A DNA stretch of 64,000 nt from Tretioscincus oriximinensis. Its lineage: Eukaryota; Chordata; Lepidosauria; Squamata; Gymnophthalmidae. The translations under genes were made by a program, and so were the position numbers. Under the pieces are notes generated by a model. That model made no database searches and was not told where the DNA came from. It was given only the letters and a program-made list of their open reading frames with translations. This document shows, piece by piece, positions 31,160 to 42,930 of the stretch (position 1 is the stretch's first letter; every line of letters starts with the position of its first letter). The stretch lies in the NCBI GenBank assembly GCA_022410635.1, contig JAJVDF010000002.1, positions 307,830 through 371,829 on the forward strand, read 5' to 3'.

Positions 31160-31250
31160 GGTTTATTTTGGGAATAGGTCTCCAAATAAGAGCCTGTCAT
31201 CTGCAAGCTAGTGTAGGCTATGGCAGCCCCCAAATTCTGTTTCATATTAC
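31160..31250. repeat. Palindromic repeat 'P' fragment
   Basis: GGGAATAGGTCTCCAAATAA, CTGCAAGCTAGTGTAGGCTA, TGGCAGCCCCCAAATTCTG: one half of the family. Confidence 0.6.
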
Positions 31251-31549
31251 ATGCAGATCGAGGAGACACTCTTATTCCATATCATAAGCGCAGTCGGTTG
31301 CAGTTTCAGGGCTTCAGATATGCCAAAGGTTTAGGGGACAGGAAGATTATAAAAGATAAATTAAAAGGCATCGAAATATGTTGTCGACTAGGCTGGGGGG
31401 GGGGGGGGGGCAGACTGGAGATTACAGGGACCCGGATGGGTGGGAGTGACTCCTCATGGCGTGTGCATCACCTGTTGGAAGCTGGGCGCCTTGAGAACAG
31501 ACCCTGGGTGCAAAAAAATAAATGTAAAAGGCATTAATTAGTGGGGCCC

Positions 31550-31735
31550 AGCCCCCAGTGAGCCTTATTCTAATCTGGATTATATCTCAGGACAGACAGA
31601 GCTTGGCCTTCCACATGCCAGTGTAGATTGTGGCAGGCACCATTCGGGGCCTGCCATAGTCTACACTAGCATGTAGATGGCGAACTCCTATTCAGAGATA
31701 TAATCCTGAGTAAGATTCAGTGGGGACAGGACCTG
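31550..31735. repeat. Palindromic foldback repeat 'P', best copy
   Basis: CAGTGAGCCTTATTCTAATC ... ATGCCAGTGTAGATTGTGGC, AGGCACCATTCGGGGCCTGC, CATAGTCTACACTAGCATG ... GAGATATAATCCTGAGTAAG. The two halves are reverse complements about a centre near 31638. About 186 bp. Confidence 0.8.
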
Positions 31736-31829
31736 GGAAGGATTTATTTATTTTTAGCAGGCAAACAGTTTTAGAATGCTTGTAATCTCTGTTGAAATTT
31801 CCCCTTTGTCACGCTGGTTAAATTATTTT

Positions 31830-32440
31830 TATGGCACCCCTACGTGGCTGCACCAGCTTCCTTTCCTCCCTACCGCCCCCAGTGCCCATCCCAGGATCCC
31901 CGGGGGATCCCGACCCCTCCTCCTCCTCCCTCCCTCTCCTTGAATGCCGAGTCCGCGCGCAGGCAGGCAGCAGAGCCTGGGCTCGCCGGCGTCTAGTTAG
32001 ACCTCCCTGCTGCCGCCCGGGCATTGTGAAGTCACTCTGGTTGTCTTGTTCTGCTGGAGGAGGTGGGAGGGAGGCGGCGAGGCTGCTGGCGCGCTCCAGC
32101 TGGGGGAAGCGGCCCGCGCTCGGGGCTGATTCCCGGCTTCCTTCCTGCAGGAATGTAGGGTTGCTACAAGGGGGCGGCCGGGGGGATCAAGCTCTGTGCA
32201 CCGGGTCTCGCTTCCCCCGAGGGCTTTCCGCTGGGGTAAGGAGAGCGGGCAGTGGCGGTTCTCGTTATTTCCATGCGGGGCGCTGGACAGGGTTGAAAGA
32301 GCGATGCGCTGCCTGGGGAGGGGGCCCGGCAGCCCCTGACAGGAACAGGAGGGAGGGACTCCGGGTGGGGAGAAGTGTGCAGGGGGTTAAAGGAAGTGGC
32401 GAGATCTGGAAGTGCAAAAGAGAGCTCCTTCCCTGAATCG
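31830..32440 (+). promoter_or_regulatory. Second CpG island in BAG5 intron 1; candidate alternative promoter/first exon
   Basis: A GC- and CpG-rich block unlike its surroundings. It contains an acceptor-like CTTCCTTCCTGCAG (ending 32151) and a consensus donor GTAAGG at 32236, so a plus-strand exon ending at 32235 could splice to 34313. The 201-codon ORF (31831-32436) spans it but is low-complexity Gly/Arg/Pro/Ser and has no family resemblance, so I do not call a protein. Confidence 0.5.
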
Positions 32441-32497
32441 TGCTCTGGTTTATATCTTGGAATAAGGACCTACCATCCACTCTTGTCCTTTCCTGAT

Positions 32498-32610
32498 ACT
32501 ATTTATTCATTTATTTGGATTTCTGAACTGCTCTAAACCCTGTCTCAGGGTGGTTAGTAGTAAAAACAAAATTAACATGTTAAAAACAATAGTAACGTGT
32601 AGTAAGGGAG
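32498..32610 (-). mobile_element. L2-type LINE 3' terminus, minus orientation
   Basis: TTATTTGGATTTCTGAACTG, CCTGTCTCAGGGTGGTTAG, AAAACAAAATTAAC. A similar fragment is at 33448-33525. Confidence 0.55.
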
Positions 32611-33537
32611 CGCTGTTTGTCAGCCAAAGGACAAATGAAAGGGGTGATACGCAGGTGGTAGATCGGTGCCAGACGTAAACAATGACAAACTGCTGGATTC
32701 CTGTTTCTCCCCGGCATAACTTCTGATTCCTGTTTTATGGGTTTAAGTTGTGTTTCTGCCTGCTAAACGCCTTTTTATTCATACTAAAAAGTGCTTATTG
32801 TAAAAGCTTAAATGCCCAGTAGATTCTCATAGCTGGTAATAATAGCAGCAGAAGGTCAAATGTGGAAAAAATGAATCAAAGCTGTTGTGCTTTTGGCAGG
32901 GACTGCTGGGAAGTGTAGTCTGAGCGGCAGACAGCCTCTTCTGCCCAGCCTGCATGGGTTCCTGCCCTGCGGACTACAGCTCTCAACCTGCACCACAGCT
33001 GGTCCTGGGAGTGAGGAAGTCTCTTTAGCCAATCTGTGCTCAGTCTTATCCACAGGAAACATTTTTGCTGCTTATAGGAAGGTGTCTGGGGGCCCTGTCT
33101 ATTTGGAAAAATATCCCAGAATAAGGTTTAAGAGAAAAATGACTTGAGAGGCTTCTGTTTTTGGCTCTTCCTGGAGGCAGTGTAGAAGAGACAGTCCTAG
33201 TGCAAGAAGATAGGCTGCTAGCATTGGTCAGATGTATGGGTGACAAGGGCAAGTNAGAGGAAGGAAATGGACCTTCTATCTGCAAAATGAGAGCAGCATT
33301 CAGAAGCAGGTGGTAATATTATCTTCATTTTCTTCATTGTATTAGCCACCTTTAGAGATTGCAGACAAAAGAAATGAGAAGGATTTTACAAGAAACAAAG
33401 GATAAAAACATCAGTCATGCTATGACTGGAGTGTTTGTTTTTAGCATGTATCCCACCCAGCAATGTCCCTAGGGCAGATCCCAGTATTGAAAAAATAAAA
33501 AAAATCAACAATTAAAACACAGGCTCTAAACCCCACT

Positions 33538-33620
33538 TGACTTGGCGGGCCTCTGTGTGAGACAGAATGCTGGACTAGATGGGCTCTGNCCCGATCCAGT
33601 ATGGCTCATCTTATGACTTT
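33538..33620 (+). mobile_element. CR1/L3-like LINE terminus
   Basis: GGCGGGCCTCTGTGTGAGAC, AATGCTGGACTAGATGGGCT, GTATGGCTCATCTTATGAC. Only the extreme 3' end. Confidence 0.7.
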
Positions 33621-34327
33621 ACAGAAGCGTCTTGGATCATCCCTGGGCCAGTGGCTCCCTCCTTTTTGAACTCCTCACTCAAGGCTCAAGGAGAATGAAG
33701 TGTGTCACTTTAAAGTTTACTAAGAACAAAGTGATATTATAAATGCAAGAAAATTAAGTCTCACTTAGAGTATTGTTAGAAGACATTGGACTTGGTCATA
33801 AGTAATCCNAATTTAGCCCATGTTAAGATTATTTAAGGCTGACCCTGAATTTACATATCAATGTGCAGGCCACATCCTCTGATGTTGGGATAAGAAAACC
33901 AAAGTGGTTGCATTCGTCGTAAGGGTACATGTAGGAATTGATGGGGGGAAGGAGGGAAGAGCTGAAATTTAGTTCCATTAGCAGCACCTCATGTCTCACC
34001 CCTCCACTTATTTTACCTCAATCCCAGGAGCATTTACCATGGTTTAAGGGTTGGCGCAGTGGCAGCAGCAAAGAGGGTGTGGTTGCAGTCCAAAGTGATT
34101 TTGAACTCACCTTTAGAATAAGCTGAATTGTGATTACCGAAGGGTGTGTGTGACCACAGCCATTGTTTAGGGTGCCAAGTATTTCCAAGACTGCCTAGTG
34201 GTGTCCTTGTATGTTTGAGATCTAGATAAGCAAAAGTCAACTTGTGGGACTGTTGATAGCCTGCCTTTTATAACATCTGTTATATCTGACTCTATTTTTG
34301 AATTGTTTATAGCTCTGCTGGAACTGG

Positions 34328-34354
34328 ATGAAGACAAAGAATGGATATGGGTAA
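34328..34354 (+). promoter_or_regulatory. BAG5: Overlapping uORF at the BAG5 start
   Basis: ATG at 34328 opens an 8-codon frame, +1 relative to BAG5, that ends TAA at 34352-34354, inside the BAG5 coding region. Because it lies in the same exon as the start codon (acceptor AG at 34311-34312) it would be in any spliced transcript that uses this acceptor. It could reduce or tune BAG5 initiation; effect unproven. Confidence 0.65.
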
Positions 34355-35693
34355 CCAACACCCTTCCATTAAAAGGTTACAAGAAATACAGAAGGAAGTC
34401 AAAGAGCTTGAATCCCAAGTAACCACCTTCAGTGGTCTGTCCAGTGACAGAGCTTACAAGAAACTAGAGAGAGCTTTGACGAAACAACTTTTTGAAATCG
34501 ATTCTGTGGATGCTGAAGGCAGGGGAGATGTCCAACAAGCCAGAAAGAGGGCTGCCCAGGAAACAGAGCAACTGCTTAAGGAACTGGAGCAGAATGTCAA
34601 CCACCCACAAAGACTGGAGATAGAGTCCATATTTAACGAAGCACAAACATTAGTGGAACATGAAATCACAGCTTTTTACAAAGGGAGCAATTGTGTGACT
34701 GAAGAATTTGAAGAAGGAATTCAGGACATCATCTTTAGACTCACTCAGGTGAAAACTGGAGGAAAGGTCTCTCTACGAAAAGCCAGGTATCGCACCTTAA
34801 CCAAAGTGTGTGCTGTTCAGGAAATCATTGACAGTTGTACCAAACAACAGCCTTCCTTGCCACTGTCCAGCGATGCACATCCTTCTGTTTCCAAGATCAA
34901 CTCTGTTATGTGTGACGTGAACAAGGCAAAAGGAACCTTGATTGCAGTTTTAATGGGAGTGAACAGCAACGAGACATGCCGGCATTTATCATGTGTCCTT
35001 ACAGGCCTGATTGCTGATCTGGATGCCTTGGATGTATGTGGCCGGCCAGAAATAAGAAACTATCGTAAAGGAGTTGTGGAAGAGATCAATCATTTGCAAA
35101 AATACCTGGATCTGGATGAAGAAGCTGACACCACCTATGCTTATGACTTGGCGCAGAACAGGAGCATTATAAGAATAGAAGAAATCCGCAAGAAGATGAA
35201 AGAGATTCATGCTTCCCTTCTGAAAGTAGAGAAGCCATCAGACTTATATCTGATGTCAAAAGCAGAGTTGCAAGGGTTAATTTCTCAGTTAGACGAAGTC
35301 AGTCCAGGCAAGAATCCGTGTATCCGGGAAGCAAGAAGGCGAGCGGTAATAGAAGTGCAGACCCTTATAACATACATTGATTTGCAGGAGGCGCTTGTCA
35401 AACGGCAATTTTTTGCAGAGAAAACAGAATCTGAACCTCTGTCGCACAAAGCAGTGTGGAATATACTTGGAAAGGTGTCCCAAATTCAACAAGAGGTGCT
35501 TTCTTTTGATGGGAACAGAACTGATAAGAACTACATGAGGTTGGAAGAGCTCCTCACTAAACAGCTTCTAGCATTGGATGCTATAGACCCTCAAGGAGAT
35601 GAGCGCTCAAAAGCAGCCAGAAAACAAGCCGTGAAACTTGCACAGAACATCCTTTATTATTTAGATATGAAGACAGACGAATGGGAATATTAA
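34341..35693 (+). CDS. BAG5: BAG5, BAG-family co-chaperone (Hsp70 nucleotide-exchange regulator), complete
   Basis: A 450-codon frame in one exon begins [10 protein letters not shown] and ends DEWEY, very close to human BAG5 (447 residues). BAG5 is unique in the family in having five BAG domains, visible here as repeating three-helix units at about residues 9-86, 95-167, 182-260, 275-350 and 368-445. The first and last contain paired signatures ([14 protein letters not shown] / [16 protein letters not shown]). The C-terminal BAG domain binds the Hsc70/Hsp70 ATPase domain; BAG5 modulates chaperone activity and inhibits parkin and CHIP in mammals (established knowledge, function here inferred). 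The start is supported by a good context (AGAATGG) and an in-frame TGA at 34329-34331. A possible acceptor (TTTATAG) precedes at 34312. Divergent partner: COA8. Antisense ORFs here are shadows. Confidence 0.98.
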   Translation: MDMGNQHPSIKRLQEIQKEVKELESQVTTFSGLSSDRAYKKLERALTKQLFEIDSVDAEGRGDVQQARKRAAQETEQLLKELEQNVNHPQRLEIESIFNEAQTLVEHEITAFYKGSNCVTEEFEEGIQDIIFRLTQVKTGGKVSLRKARYRTLTKVCAVQEIIDSCTKQQPSLPLSSDAHPSVSKINSVMCDVNKAKGTLIAVLMGVNSNETCRHLSCVLTGLIADLDALDVCGRPEIRNYRKGVVEEINHLQKYLDLDEEADTTYAYDLAQNRSIIRIEEIRKKMKEIHASLLKVEKPSDLYLMSKAELQGLISQLDEVSPGKNPCIREARRRAVIEVQTLITYIDLQEALVKRQFFAEKTESEPLSHKAVWNILGKVSQIQQEVLSFDGNRTDKNYMRLEELLTKQLLALDAIDPQGDERSKAARKQAVKLAQNILYYLDMKTDEWEY

Positions 35694-38620
35694 CAGTGCA
35701 AAAAGCAGAATGTGGCGTTCTGTCATGTATACAGTGTCCGTTAACCTCCCACAATCAATGCAAGACCAAAAGTTGCACTAGAGGTAGAGTAGCTATCATA
35801 CTGACCTCTGCAGCGCCTGTTACAAGCAGCCAATAACAGCAAGTTTAGATGCTATTCATTGGAATGTTTGCCATTNCTGTTCCTGAAGTCTATAGATCAG
35901 TAATTTGTGACGAAGACTCGCAGAACTGCCAGATTATCCTGCATAGAATACCTCTACGTTGTCAAAGAGCGCATTCTGTCCAACACGTTTTCTTAAATCA
36001 GTGAAAGCAAAATTAATGAAGAGCTATTGTCTGTTAGTGGCACACCAGCTTGGATGCCACTGTTTTCTGATCACAGTGCGGTTGCAATCCAAAGGATTAA
36101 ATGGGAATTGCTTACTCTGTTGTGCATTTGGTTTTAATCTTGATGCTGTTTTTCCTAAATTTGGGTTGTTTCCTTTTTATGGTTGGGGCTTGGAATTGAA
36201 TCTTTTGGTAACAGTTTGAGCATAATTTGCAAGAACTGTGGGGTCACAACTGCTCCTCGGCAAAGAATTTTGATAATTGTGAAAAGATGTTCCGCATCTG
36301 GATAGCTGGTTACTGTACAGATTTAAGTTAAGTCTCATTTTTTTTACTTTCAAGACAACATCCTTTGTAAATACTGGGTAACATATTTATTATATCTTCA
36401 TGTTTTTCTACTTTTGACTTGATAGAAAAACANGTACACACAAAAGTTGCCCAGAAATTATTGGTCTTAGTTGAAATTTCATGAAGAATTTGCACTCCAT
36501 AATCCTTCTTAATTCCTTTGAAGTGATTGACATATTTATGGAACAAAAAGCTCTTATATATTATATATCATATGCCTTAGATGACCTTAATCTACTAGAA
36601 CTAATTTTAAATCTTTCTACTTTTGATTGAAATATGTTACTTTTCCTGTTAATTTTTTCAGTAACTTGCATGTTGTTCTTCAGGGTTGAAGGCAGCTTTC
36701 TTCCTTGCTCATTTGTCCCCATATTTCTAATGGAATCCTATAGGCTTTTAAGTGTATCAGCCATATTCATAAATAAATTGAATTCAGTTTTGATGTAGAT
36801 TGTGGGCTCTTCTNCTTTCATTTTGATAGAATCACACATCAGTCATAAGTTTTATTAATACCCTGAATAAATTACAATAGATTAAAAAAACCTGTATAAG
36901 ATATGCAACAATTTTTCTAATCAACATTATTGGCTTGTTAGTTCTTATTGGATACGTGCATCAGGCAGTGGAAAAGCAGGCATTTTACCTGCACTGCTGC
37001 CTATCGGTGTGGGACCGTTAGTAATTATTTCAGAGGAGCTTTATTCTGGAATCTTGTTAAAACCCATGACTTAATGAAGCTGTTTGGTTAAAGGAAGCAA
37101 GGCAATCCCTAGGATAAGTGCCTTTCAAGCGACACTTGAATTTTGCACCTTATACCCATGGTTGTTCTGAGTTTTGTGATGCTCCTGGTAAAGTGACTTT
37201 TAGATTGTTTTTACCTTTCAGTCCTAGCATTATATAGAGCTAAAATGTATTACTATATTCATAGGTCAAAGAGTATGCAAAAAGCTTGATTTAACTGTTC
37301 AAAATATCTTCTTAGTAAATGAGGAAAACATACTGATTGAGAACCCATTGTTTCTTGAATATTAATGTTAAGGCTCCTGAATTTTTTACCTGTATGTGGT
37401 TTCCTTTGTCCTTTCCTGTTGATCTAGAAATATTATTCCTGTCAGTGCATACTCTTCTTAATGAACTGATTAGCATTCTTAATTAAAAATGCTTTGCTTC
37501 TCACTTTTAACAATCATAATTTTAGCTTAGTCAGAACTCTCTGTACAAACATACCTGAGCAAATTTTCAGGTCAATTGTACATAATGTCCGTTTGTCCTT
37601 TACCATTCAGCAAGGAATCCCTCACTTGTGAAAGAATTGCATATGATTCATAAGCTCCAACCCTTGCAAGGGAAACGTGACCCAGGTTGCAAGTCAGGAT
37701 TGTGTTTATGATTGCGGGGGTGGGAATCAACTTACCATATTTTTCAATAGTACTCGTTATTCTGTAGTTCCCCTGGAACATCTTTTAAATGCTTCATTCT
37801 ACCAATCTAAGAAATGTTACTGTTTCTGAAGCTGTTACCTAAGTTCCCGTTTAAAGGGATTGTTTGTTTCTTGGTTAAATCTGCATCTCTAGTTGTCTGA
37901 ATTCATAATTATGGGTGATACAAAGATAGCATTAAGTACCAGCATATTAAAGCTTCTCTTTTACAAAAATTCCATTTCATGGTTTGGAGTGTCTGCTCTT
38001 AAACCTGGGGTGCAGTATCATATTTCAATTTCTGCATGAAGTAAAACAGTAAGCTAAGCAAAACCAAAAAAAAATAGTGTATGGGTTGTAAGAGGTTTAT
38101 TTGTGTTTCTAAGAATGTATTTTTTCCTATTAAATATGCAAGTACGTTGGATAATACTTCCTTCTCATTTCAGTGGTCTAAAATATTTTCTACTGTGGTA
38201 ATATTTAGTACTGGACCAAGAGTGAGTTCACATTTTGCTTTTGTGTGCAATGACATGACACTGTAGTAAAATGGATGATATTTTTCTGATTCTTAAAATC
38301 ATGATGTTTTCTGGATTATGATTGTATATTACTTTAGTGGCTTGGTAGATGTTAAGTAGCCTTGTTCTGATAGCTTTGCCAGAAACAATGATGAATGATC
38401 CTCTCTCTCTGTTAACTGTCTTTCTGCTGTGATCAACAAAGGATCAAAAGGAGACCCTGTGCTTAAGCTGCTTGTTAAGTACTAGCTCTAAAATTAGTAC
38501 AAATTACATTGTTCCTCCAGCTCTATATTAGACTGTGTTTATCAGTTCATTTTATGTATAGCATTGCTTTGTTGTGTACAGACTCATCAAATATTTTAAA
38601 TAAAACATTTTGTTGTTTTC
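35694..38620 (+). other. BAG5: BAG5 3' UTR
   Basis: About 2.9 kb of AT-rich sequence almost free of the repeats that crowd the rest of the window, as expected of a maintained UTR. Candidate early poly(A) signals lie near 36771 and 36864 (ATAAATAAATTG, GAATAAATTAC); the distal signal is at 38599-38604. No ORF in it is supported. Confidence 0.7.
38599..38604 (+). promoter_or_regulatory. BAG5: Distal BAG5 polyadenylation signal AATAAA
   Basis: Canonical hexamer in TTTTAAATAAAACATTTTG, followed within about 20 bases by a GTTGTTTTCTCG-type T/G-rich element. Confidence 0.6.
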
Positions 38621-39311
38621 TCGATCTTTGTTTTCAGAGGTGACCGTACTTTTTAAAATTTGTGGCATTCAAAACTATTTGGAACATTTTTAGTACGGGT
38701 GAAACTGACAACTATTGCTTTGTTACTGCTTTTTAGCACATTATGCTCTGTACATTGCCTTTTAAAAAAAGGAAAACAACCAGTAATGAAATATCAGTAT
38801 CAGAATATAATTGTGCCTCATCAAAAGGATAGAATTATATATATCCTNCTTTAACAAATCTACGTCCTGAAAATCGTGACAATTGCTACACTACGCGATA
38901 TCATTGGACACAATTAGCTTCCAACTTGAAGATAGATTATTGGACAAGATGCTGTCTGTAAGCCCGCCCTTATCACTGATATGGTATGGATTGTCACAAG
39001 GGCCTGAAGTAGTCCAGCCGGCACTGTCATGCGGCCTCTCTGACAGTCACCAAAGCAATGGTGGTAAGAGGGGAGGGGACAAAGCTAGTGCAATGTTTGT
39101 GTGTGTGCTACAAAAGTGTTCCATTCACGGGCTTAAGTATGGCCATCTTATTAGTTAAAACTAAGCAGCTTGTTTTTGAGTTCAATTGTGTTTGATTCCT
39201 GGTTGTCTACATGGACACCTTTATTCTCAGCAGAGGTACGGACATGGTCTGCCATTGTCTATTTCAGTTAAGATGTTGCAGATTGAACCATCAATAGCTT
39301 TCCATTGTCTC
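38621..39311. other. Intergenic downstream of BAG5, unassigned
   Basis: No exon of a neighbouring gene seen. Confidence 0.5.
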
Positions 39312-39400
39312 GGAGTTATAGAATCATAGAATTGGAAGGGACCTCCAAGCCCATTGAGTCCAACCCCCTGCTTAATGCAGGATTCATTTTCCAAATAGGC
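39312..39400 (-). mobile_element. Classical CR1 LINE 3' end, minus orientation
   Basis: ATAGAATCATAGAATTGGAA then GGGACCTCCAAGCCCATTGA, GTCCAACCCCCTGC: the reversed CR1 terminus, with the ATTCTATG-type octamer. Confidence 0.85.
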
Positions 39401-39424
39401 TTTTTAAAAATACTTGTGTAGCGC

Positions 39425-40290
39425 TTAAATTTATTTTTCTAAAGAATACTTTTTATTTTCATTCATACATACAACAAATATTACAAAAAAANACACAACA
39501 GAACCAAACAAAAACATAATACAATAACATTCAATACCGAGCAGATCCTCAGACCCTCTCTCTGGTGTACCAGGTAGGTGTTTAAGAAATCCTTTCTTTG
39601 AAGATCATGGCAATTGCGTAGGTAAGTACTTTGTTTCTATCATTAGCCACACCAAAGGCAATGTGTTCTCCAATGAGAACCCCCATGTCAATTTAGGCAT
39701 CCAATCGATGCATCCCGCTAAATAATCGTACCAGCACTCAGTTGTCCTTTTAACTTTCCACGCTCTAGCAATAACTTTATGCCCAACCATTTATATTTTT
39801 TTCAACTCATGCGACAATTTTGAAGATTTAAGTGTTCCTAAACATTATCAAGCACTTTTTCAATATTACTATCCAAAATAAGCCTTATTTCTTGAGCTAT
39901 GTGATTCCAGAAAGCACCGATCTCTTGGCATTCAAACCACATATGTAGGTGGGCATCCATGCCAGCATAGAAGGAATGTGTCCACCATATGTGACGAGCT
40001 GATGTTCTATACCATCTTGTCGATTTTAGTTCCATCTTTTTTGATCTTATATTATAACCTATAATATCTTTTATACAGCTCTCCCAGTCTCTTATTAGCA
40101 ATTGTTATGTCCGATTCCCACTGAACCTTATACGGTAGATTGATTATTATATTTTATTTTAATTAAAAGATGATAAACCTCCCCTGTTAATCCTCTATCA
40201 CGTTTCCGTTGCTTATCAACAATATTTTCAATTTCTTGTTTCTCTTGTCTCATAGCTTTTAAATTTGAAAAGTGCTAGCCTGAGTGGCCA
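39425..40290 (-). mobile_element. L1-like LINE, ORF2 C-terminus and 3' UTR, minus orientation
   Basis: Frames 40101-39838 (WYRTSARHIWWTHSF, HLHMWFECQEIGAFWNHIAQ) and 39790-39605 (IARAWKVKRTTECWYDYLAG) are the L1 ORF2 terminal blocks. The 3' UTR (39425-39560) is A/C-rich in plus-strand reading. The frame is broken between the blocks. Confidence 0.82.
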
Positions 40291-40545
40291 TTTTAGCTTT
40301 TACTTAGATGCAGTTGAATTCTGGTTATTTTATTCCTTTGACCATAAGGAAAGCTGAGAGCTGAAAGATTGAGACTTTTGAACTGTGTTGTTGCAGAAAA
40401 TGTTTGAGAATTCTTTGGATGGAAGGAAGATCAAAATCAGCATTAACAAAATCCTGGAAGGAATATTTTAGTCACATGAGGATTCACTGAAAAGGATCCT
40501 AACGCTGGGAAATATTGAAGGCAGACAGAAGGCAAATTCAAAGAA

Positions 40546-40745
40546 GTAGTTGTGTTAGTCTGAACACAGAATTTCTAGCAAGGGGTCTTACAGTACCTTA
40601 GATTTTAGCAAGAAAAGTAAGCTGTGAGGGCTGTCATAGACAAGTTACTTCTTTACATACCATGGAGTCCGTAGCAACTGAAGAAGATTTATCTATGAAA
40701 GCTCATGCTGCCTGTTTTNTCTCCTAGGTTCCAAAATGCTACAAA
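40546..40745 (+). mobile_element. MITE-like repeat ('GTGTTAGTCTG...GAAAGCTCATGC' family)
   Basis: AGTAGTTGTGTTAGTCTGAA, CAGTACCTTAGATTTTAGCA, CTGAAGAAGATTTATCTATG, AAAGCTCATGCTGCC, GGTTCCAAAATGCTAC. Order and wording match a common reptile DNA-transposon-derived repeat; the family name is not certain. Confidence 0.55.
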
Positions 40746-41224
40746 CCCACCCCCCTCCCTTGGAAAAATGTGATGGCAGAGGGTAAGATGGATAATGTCA
40801 TAGAATCAATAAGCTTGGGCAAATTTTGGGAGGCAGTGGATAAAGAGACCTGGTATGCTATGGTCCAAGGTGCATGAAGAGTTTGATGAGACTGAAGAAT
40901 AACATACTAAATTTCTCCAGTGTTTTGAATGGTTGACCAATGATCCATGTCATCAACAAGCTGTTCCAAAAGTGGTTGGCCAGTTTCACAAGGAAGTTTA
41001 TAATCAAAGCATAAGCATACAGCAGCCCTCCAGATAGATGTTCTTAAACTACAACTCCCAACATCTCATTTGATTCAGTAGAGTGGGTACAATGCTGAGA
41101 ATGGAATGCTGGGAACTAGTTCAGAAATATCTGGAAAGCTATCAGTTGGATACCTCTGGCATACAGTTTTTGATGTTCAAAATCTCTTATTTGGGCTTTA
41201 GAGCAGGGTATGGATCATGTGTTT

Positions 41225-41320
41225 TTATTTTATTTTGTTCTTGGTCTTTTGGTAACTGCCCTGGGACCAATGTGAAAGGTGAGTACAAATCACCAAATGT
41301 CAGATTATAAATTGTTGGTA
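41225..41320 (+). mobile_element. L2-type LINE/SINE terminus
   Basis: GTAACTGCCCTGGGACCAAT, GTGAAAGGTGAGTACAAATC. Similar plus-strand tails are at 42270-42345, 51985-52075 and 63880-63955. Confidence 0.5.
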
Positions 41321-41424
41321 ACCTTGGGGAAAACAGTTCACCAGAATGTAAAGTTGAGACACAANACATTCTTACATGCTTGCAGTAGTTTGGCACCAAG
41401 AAAGAAGGAAGGTAAGTATAAGAC

Positions 41425-41560
41425 CATAAGAGGAGATGGCCTATAACCCATCTAATCCAGTATTCTGCTTCACACAGTGCACCAGGGCTGTCTCATGCAG
41501 AAGAGATCCTCACCTGTTCTTGACTCCCTGCAAACAGTAATTCAGGAGTACTGCAGGTAT
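41425..41560 (-). mobile_element. CR1/L3-like LINE terminus, minus orientation
   Basis: ACCATAAGAGGAGATGGCCT, CCAGTATTCTGCTTCACACA, CTCCCTGCAAACAGTAATTC. Confidence 0.7.
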
Positions 41561-42369
41561 CCCAACTTCAAATGCTGTTTTGTTTTCAGATTCTTTTGTT
41601 TTACAACTTTTTCCTCTGAAATGGTTTAATTAGATCTTTATGGAGGAAACTACCTCCCTTCCACCTGCAGGCATTTAGTGCTAGATATTAATACCTGGAG
41701 GTATTTGCTGCTGTTTCTGTGCCAGGAAACATGCTTGTTTGGGCACAAACTGTGAATTGCTGCAGGATGAGTGCTGGTTTAAAAAGTTTTAAAACATTTT
41801 GGATTTCAGGTAGAATTAGTTCTTTCACAATAGATTGTATGATTTGTCTCTTCCCACACCACATACTTCAAAGCACTGAAGCCTGAATGCACATTATAAT
41901 AATGTAATTGATTGTTGCAGTGTTAAGTCCATTAAATAATTCCCTTTGGCAATAATTTGTCTAAAATGCCTTTGGAACACCATGTCCTTTAGAAAGCTTT
42001 TTTTACTCCTCCGTCCTCTCAATACATCTGAATTAAGAGAAACATGTGATACACAGTGGCATAGTAGCTGTTTAACAGATAAAGATACTAAAAAGGACCC
42101 TGGTGATTCACATTGGCAGTGCAGCATAATTAATATATGGTTTTGATGCCAACTTAAAATAGATTTTTACCCCAGCCATAGATGTGGAGTTTATTTGAAA
42201 TGTTGTTCTGCCACGGAGGGCAGGAAGGAAAGAGGTGAGATGGGTTATATTTTAAATAGGTTTATCTCGCATTGGGATCTACCTTGTGGCTTTTGGGTGA
42301 AAGGTGGGATACAAATTTATAAATAACTTATTAAAGAGAGGAGTCTGAAGCTTCATCTAGACATTATTT
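41561..42369. other. Intergenic, unassigned except a short LINE tail
   Basis: Only the tail at 42270-42345 (GCTTTTGGGTGAAAGGTGGG) is recognisable. Confidence 0.5.
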
Positions 42370-42545
42370 GTTTACTAGTGGATTAAGCCTGTTGCATTAT
42401 GATATTGCAATGGGTTTTAGCCCCTCCTTTCCCANTCCCTCCGTGCTTTGCCTCCATCCCTTTCCCCATCCCTCCACTTATTCCTTCCATCACCGTCCCT
42501 CCACCCACCCCTCCTTCNCTTTCCCCATTTGTCAAACCACTCAGT
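42370..42545 (-). mobile_element. Repeat 'X', partial, minus orientation
   Basis: GCCTGTTGCATTATGATATT, GCAATGGGTTTTAGCCCCTC, then a C/T-rich tract: the reversed hairpin end plus purine tract. The RT-like part is absent. Confidence 0.6.
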
Positions 42546-42760
42546 CAAAGCAATCCAGACAGCACTGATGCTTCTGAATATCCAGGTGTAATGGAGTGAG
42601 TAAATGATGTCTGATTGCAACCTGAATCAGCGGTGCCATAAATCTGAAGATGGATAGACAAATGTTTTATGTGGTGACCACTACAACCATGATCTTTACC
42701 ACATTTGGTCTTTTACCTGTAATTATAGCTACATCTGATAGCTGCAAAACCTATCAAGTA

Positions 42761-42930
42761 CAGTGCCTTGCAAAAGCATCTGTACCTCTTCAACTTTTCC
42801 ACATATTTTCATATTACACGCACAAATTTAAAGATATTTTATTTGGATTTTATGTGATAGACCAACACAGGTATGTGTGAAGTGAAAAGAAAACAATACA
42901 TGGTTTTCAAAACATTTTAAAAATAAAAAT
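42761..42930 (+). mobile_element. Tc1/mariner-like transposon end (relic)
   Basis: TA (42759-42760) precedes CAGTGCCTTGCAAAAGCATC, followed by CTTCAACTTTTCCACATATT, GATTTTATGTGATAGACCAA and TACATGGTTTTCAAAAC. This is the well-known left end of a Tc1-like family found in fishes, amphibians and others. There is no transposase; the other end was not found, so it is truncated or internally deleted. Confidence 0.82.

Noticed and set aside
31831..32436. 201-codon plus-strand ORF in the second CpG block
   Set aside because: Gly/Arg/Pro/Ser-rich low complexity, no domain, lies wholly in a GC-rich block where stop codons are rare, and the opposite strand is also open. Treated as promoter/UTR.
34454..35492. 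Minus-strand ORFs of 60-73 codons inside BAG5
   Set aside because: Shadows of the BAG5 reading frame.
41049..41070. ZNF143-like ACTACAACTCCCAACATC motif as a promoter
   Set aside because: Lies in AT-rich intergenic sequence with no CpG island or exon nearby; likely repeat-borne.
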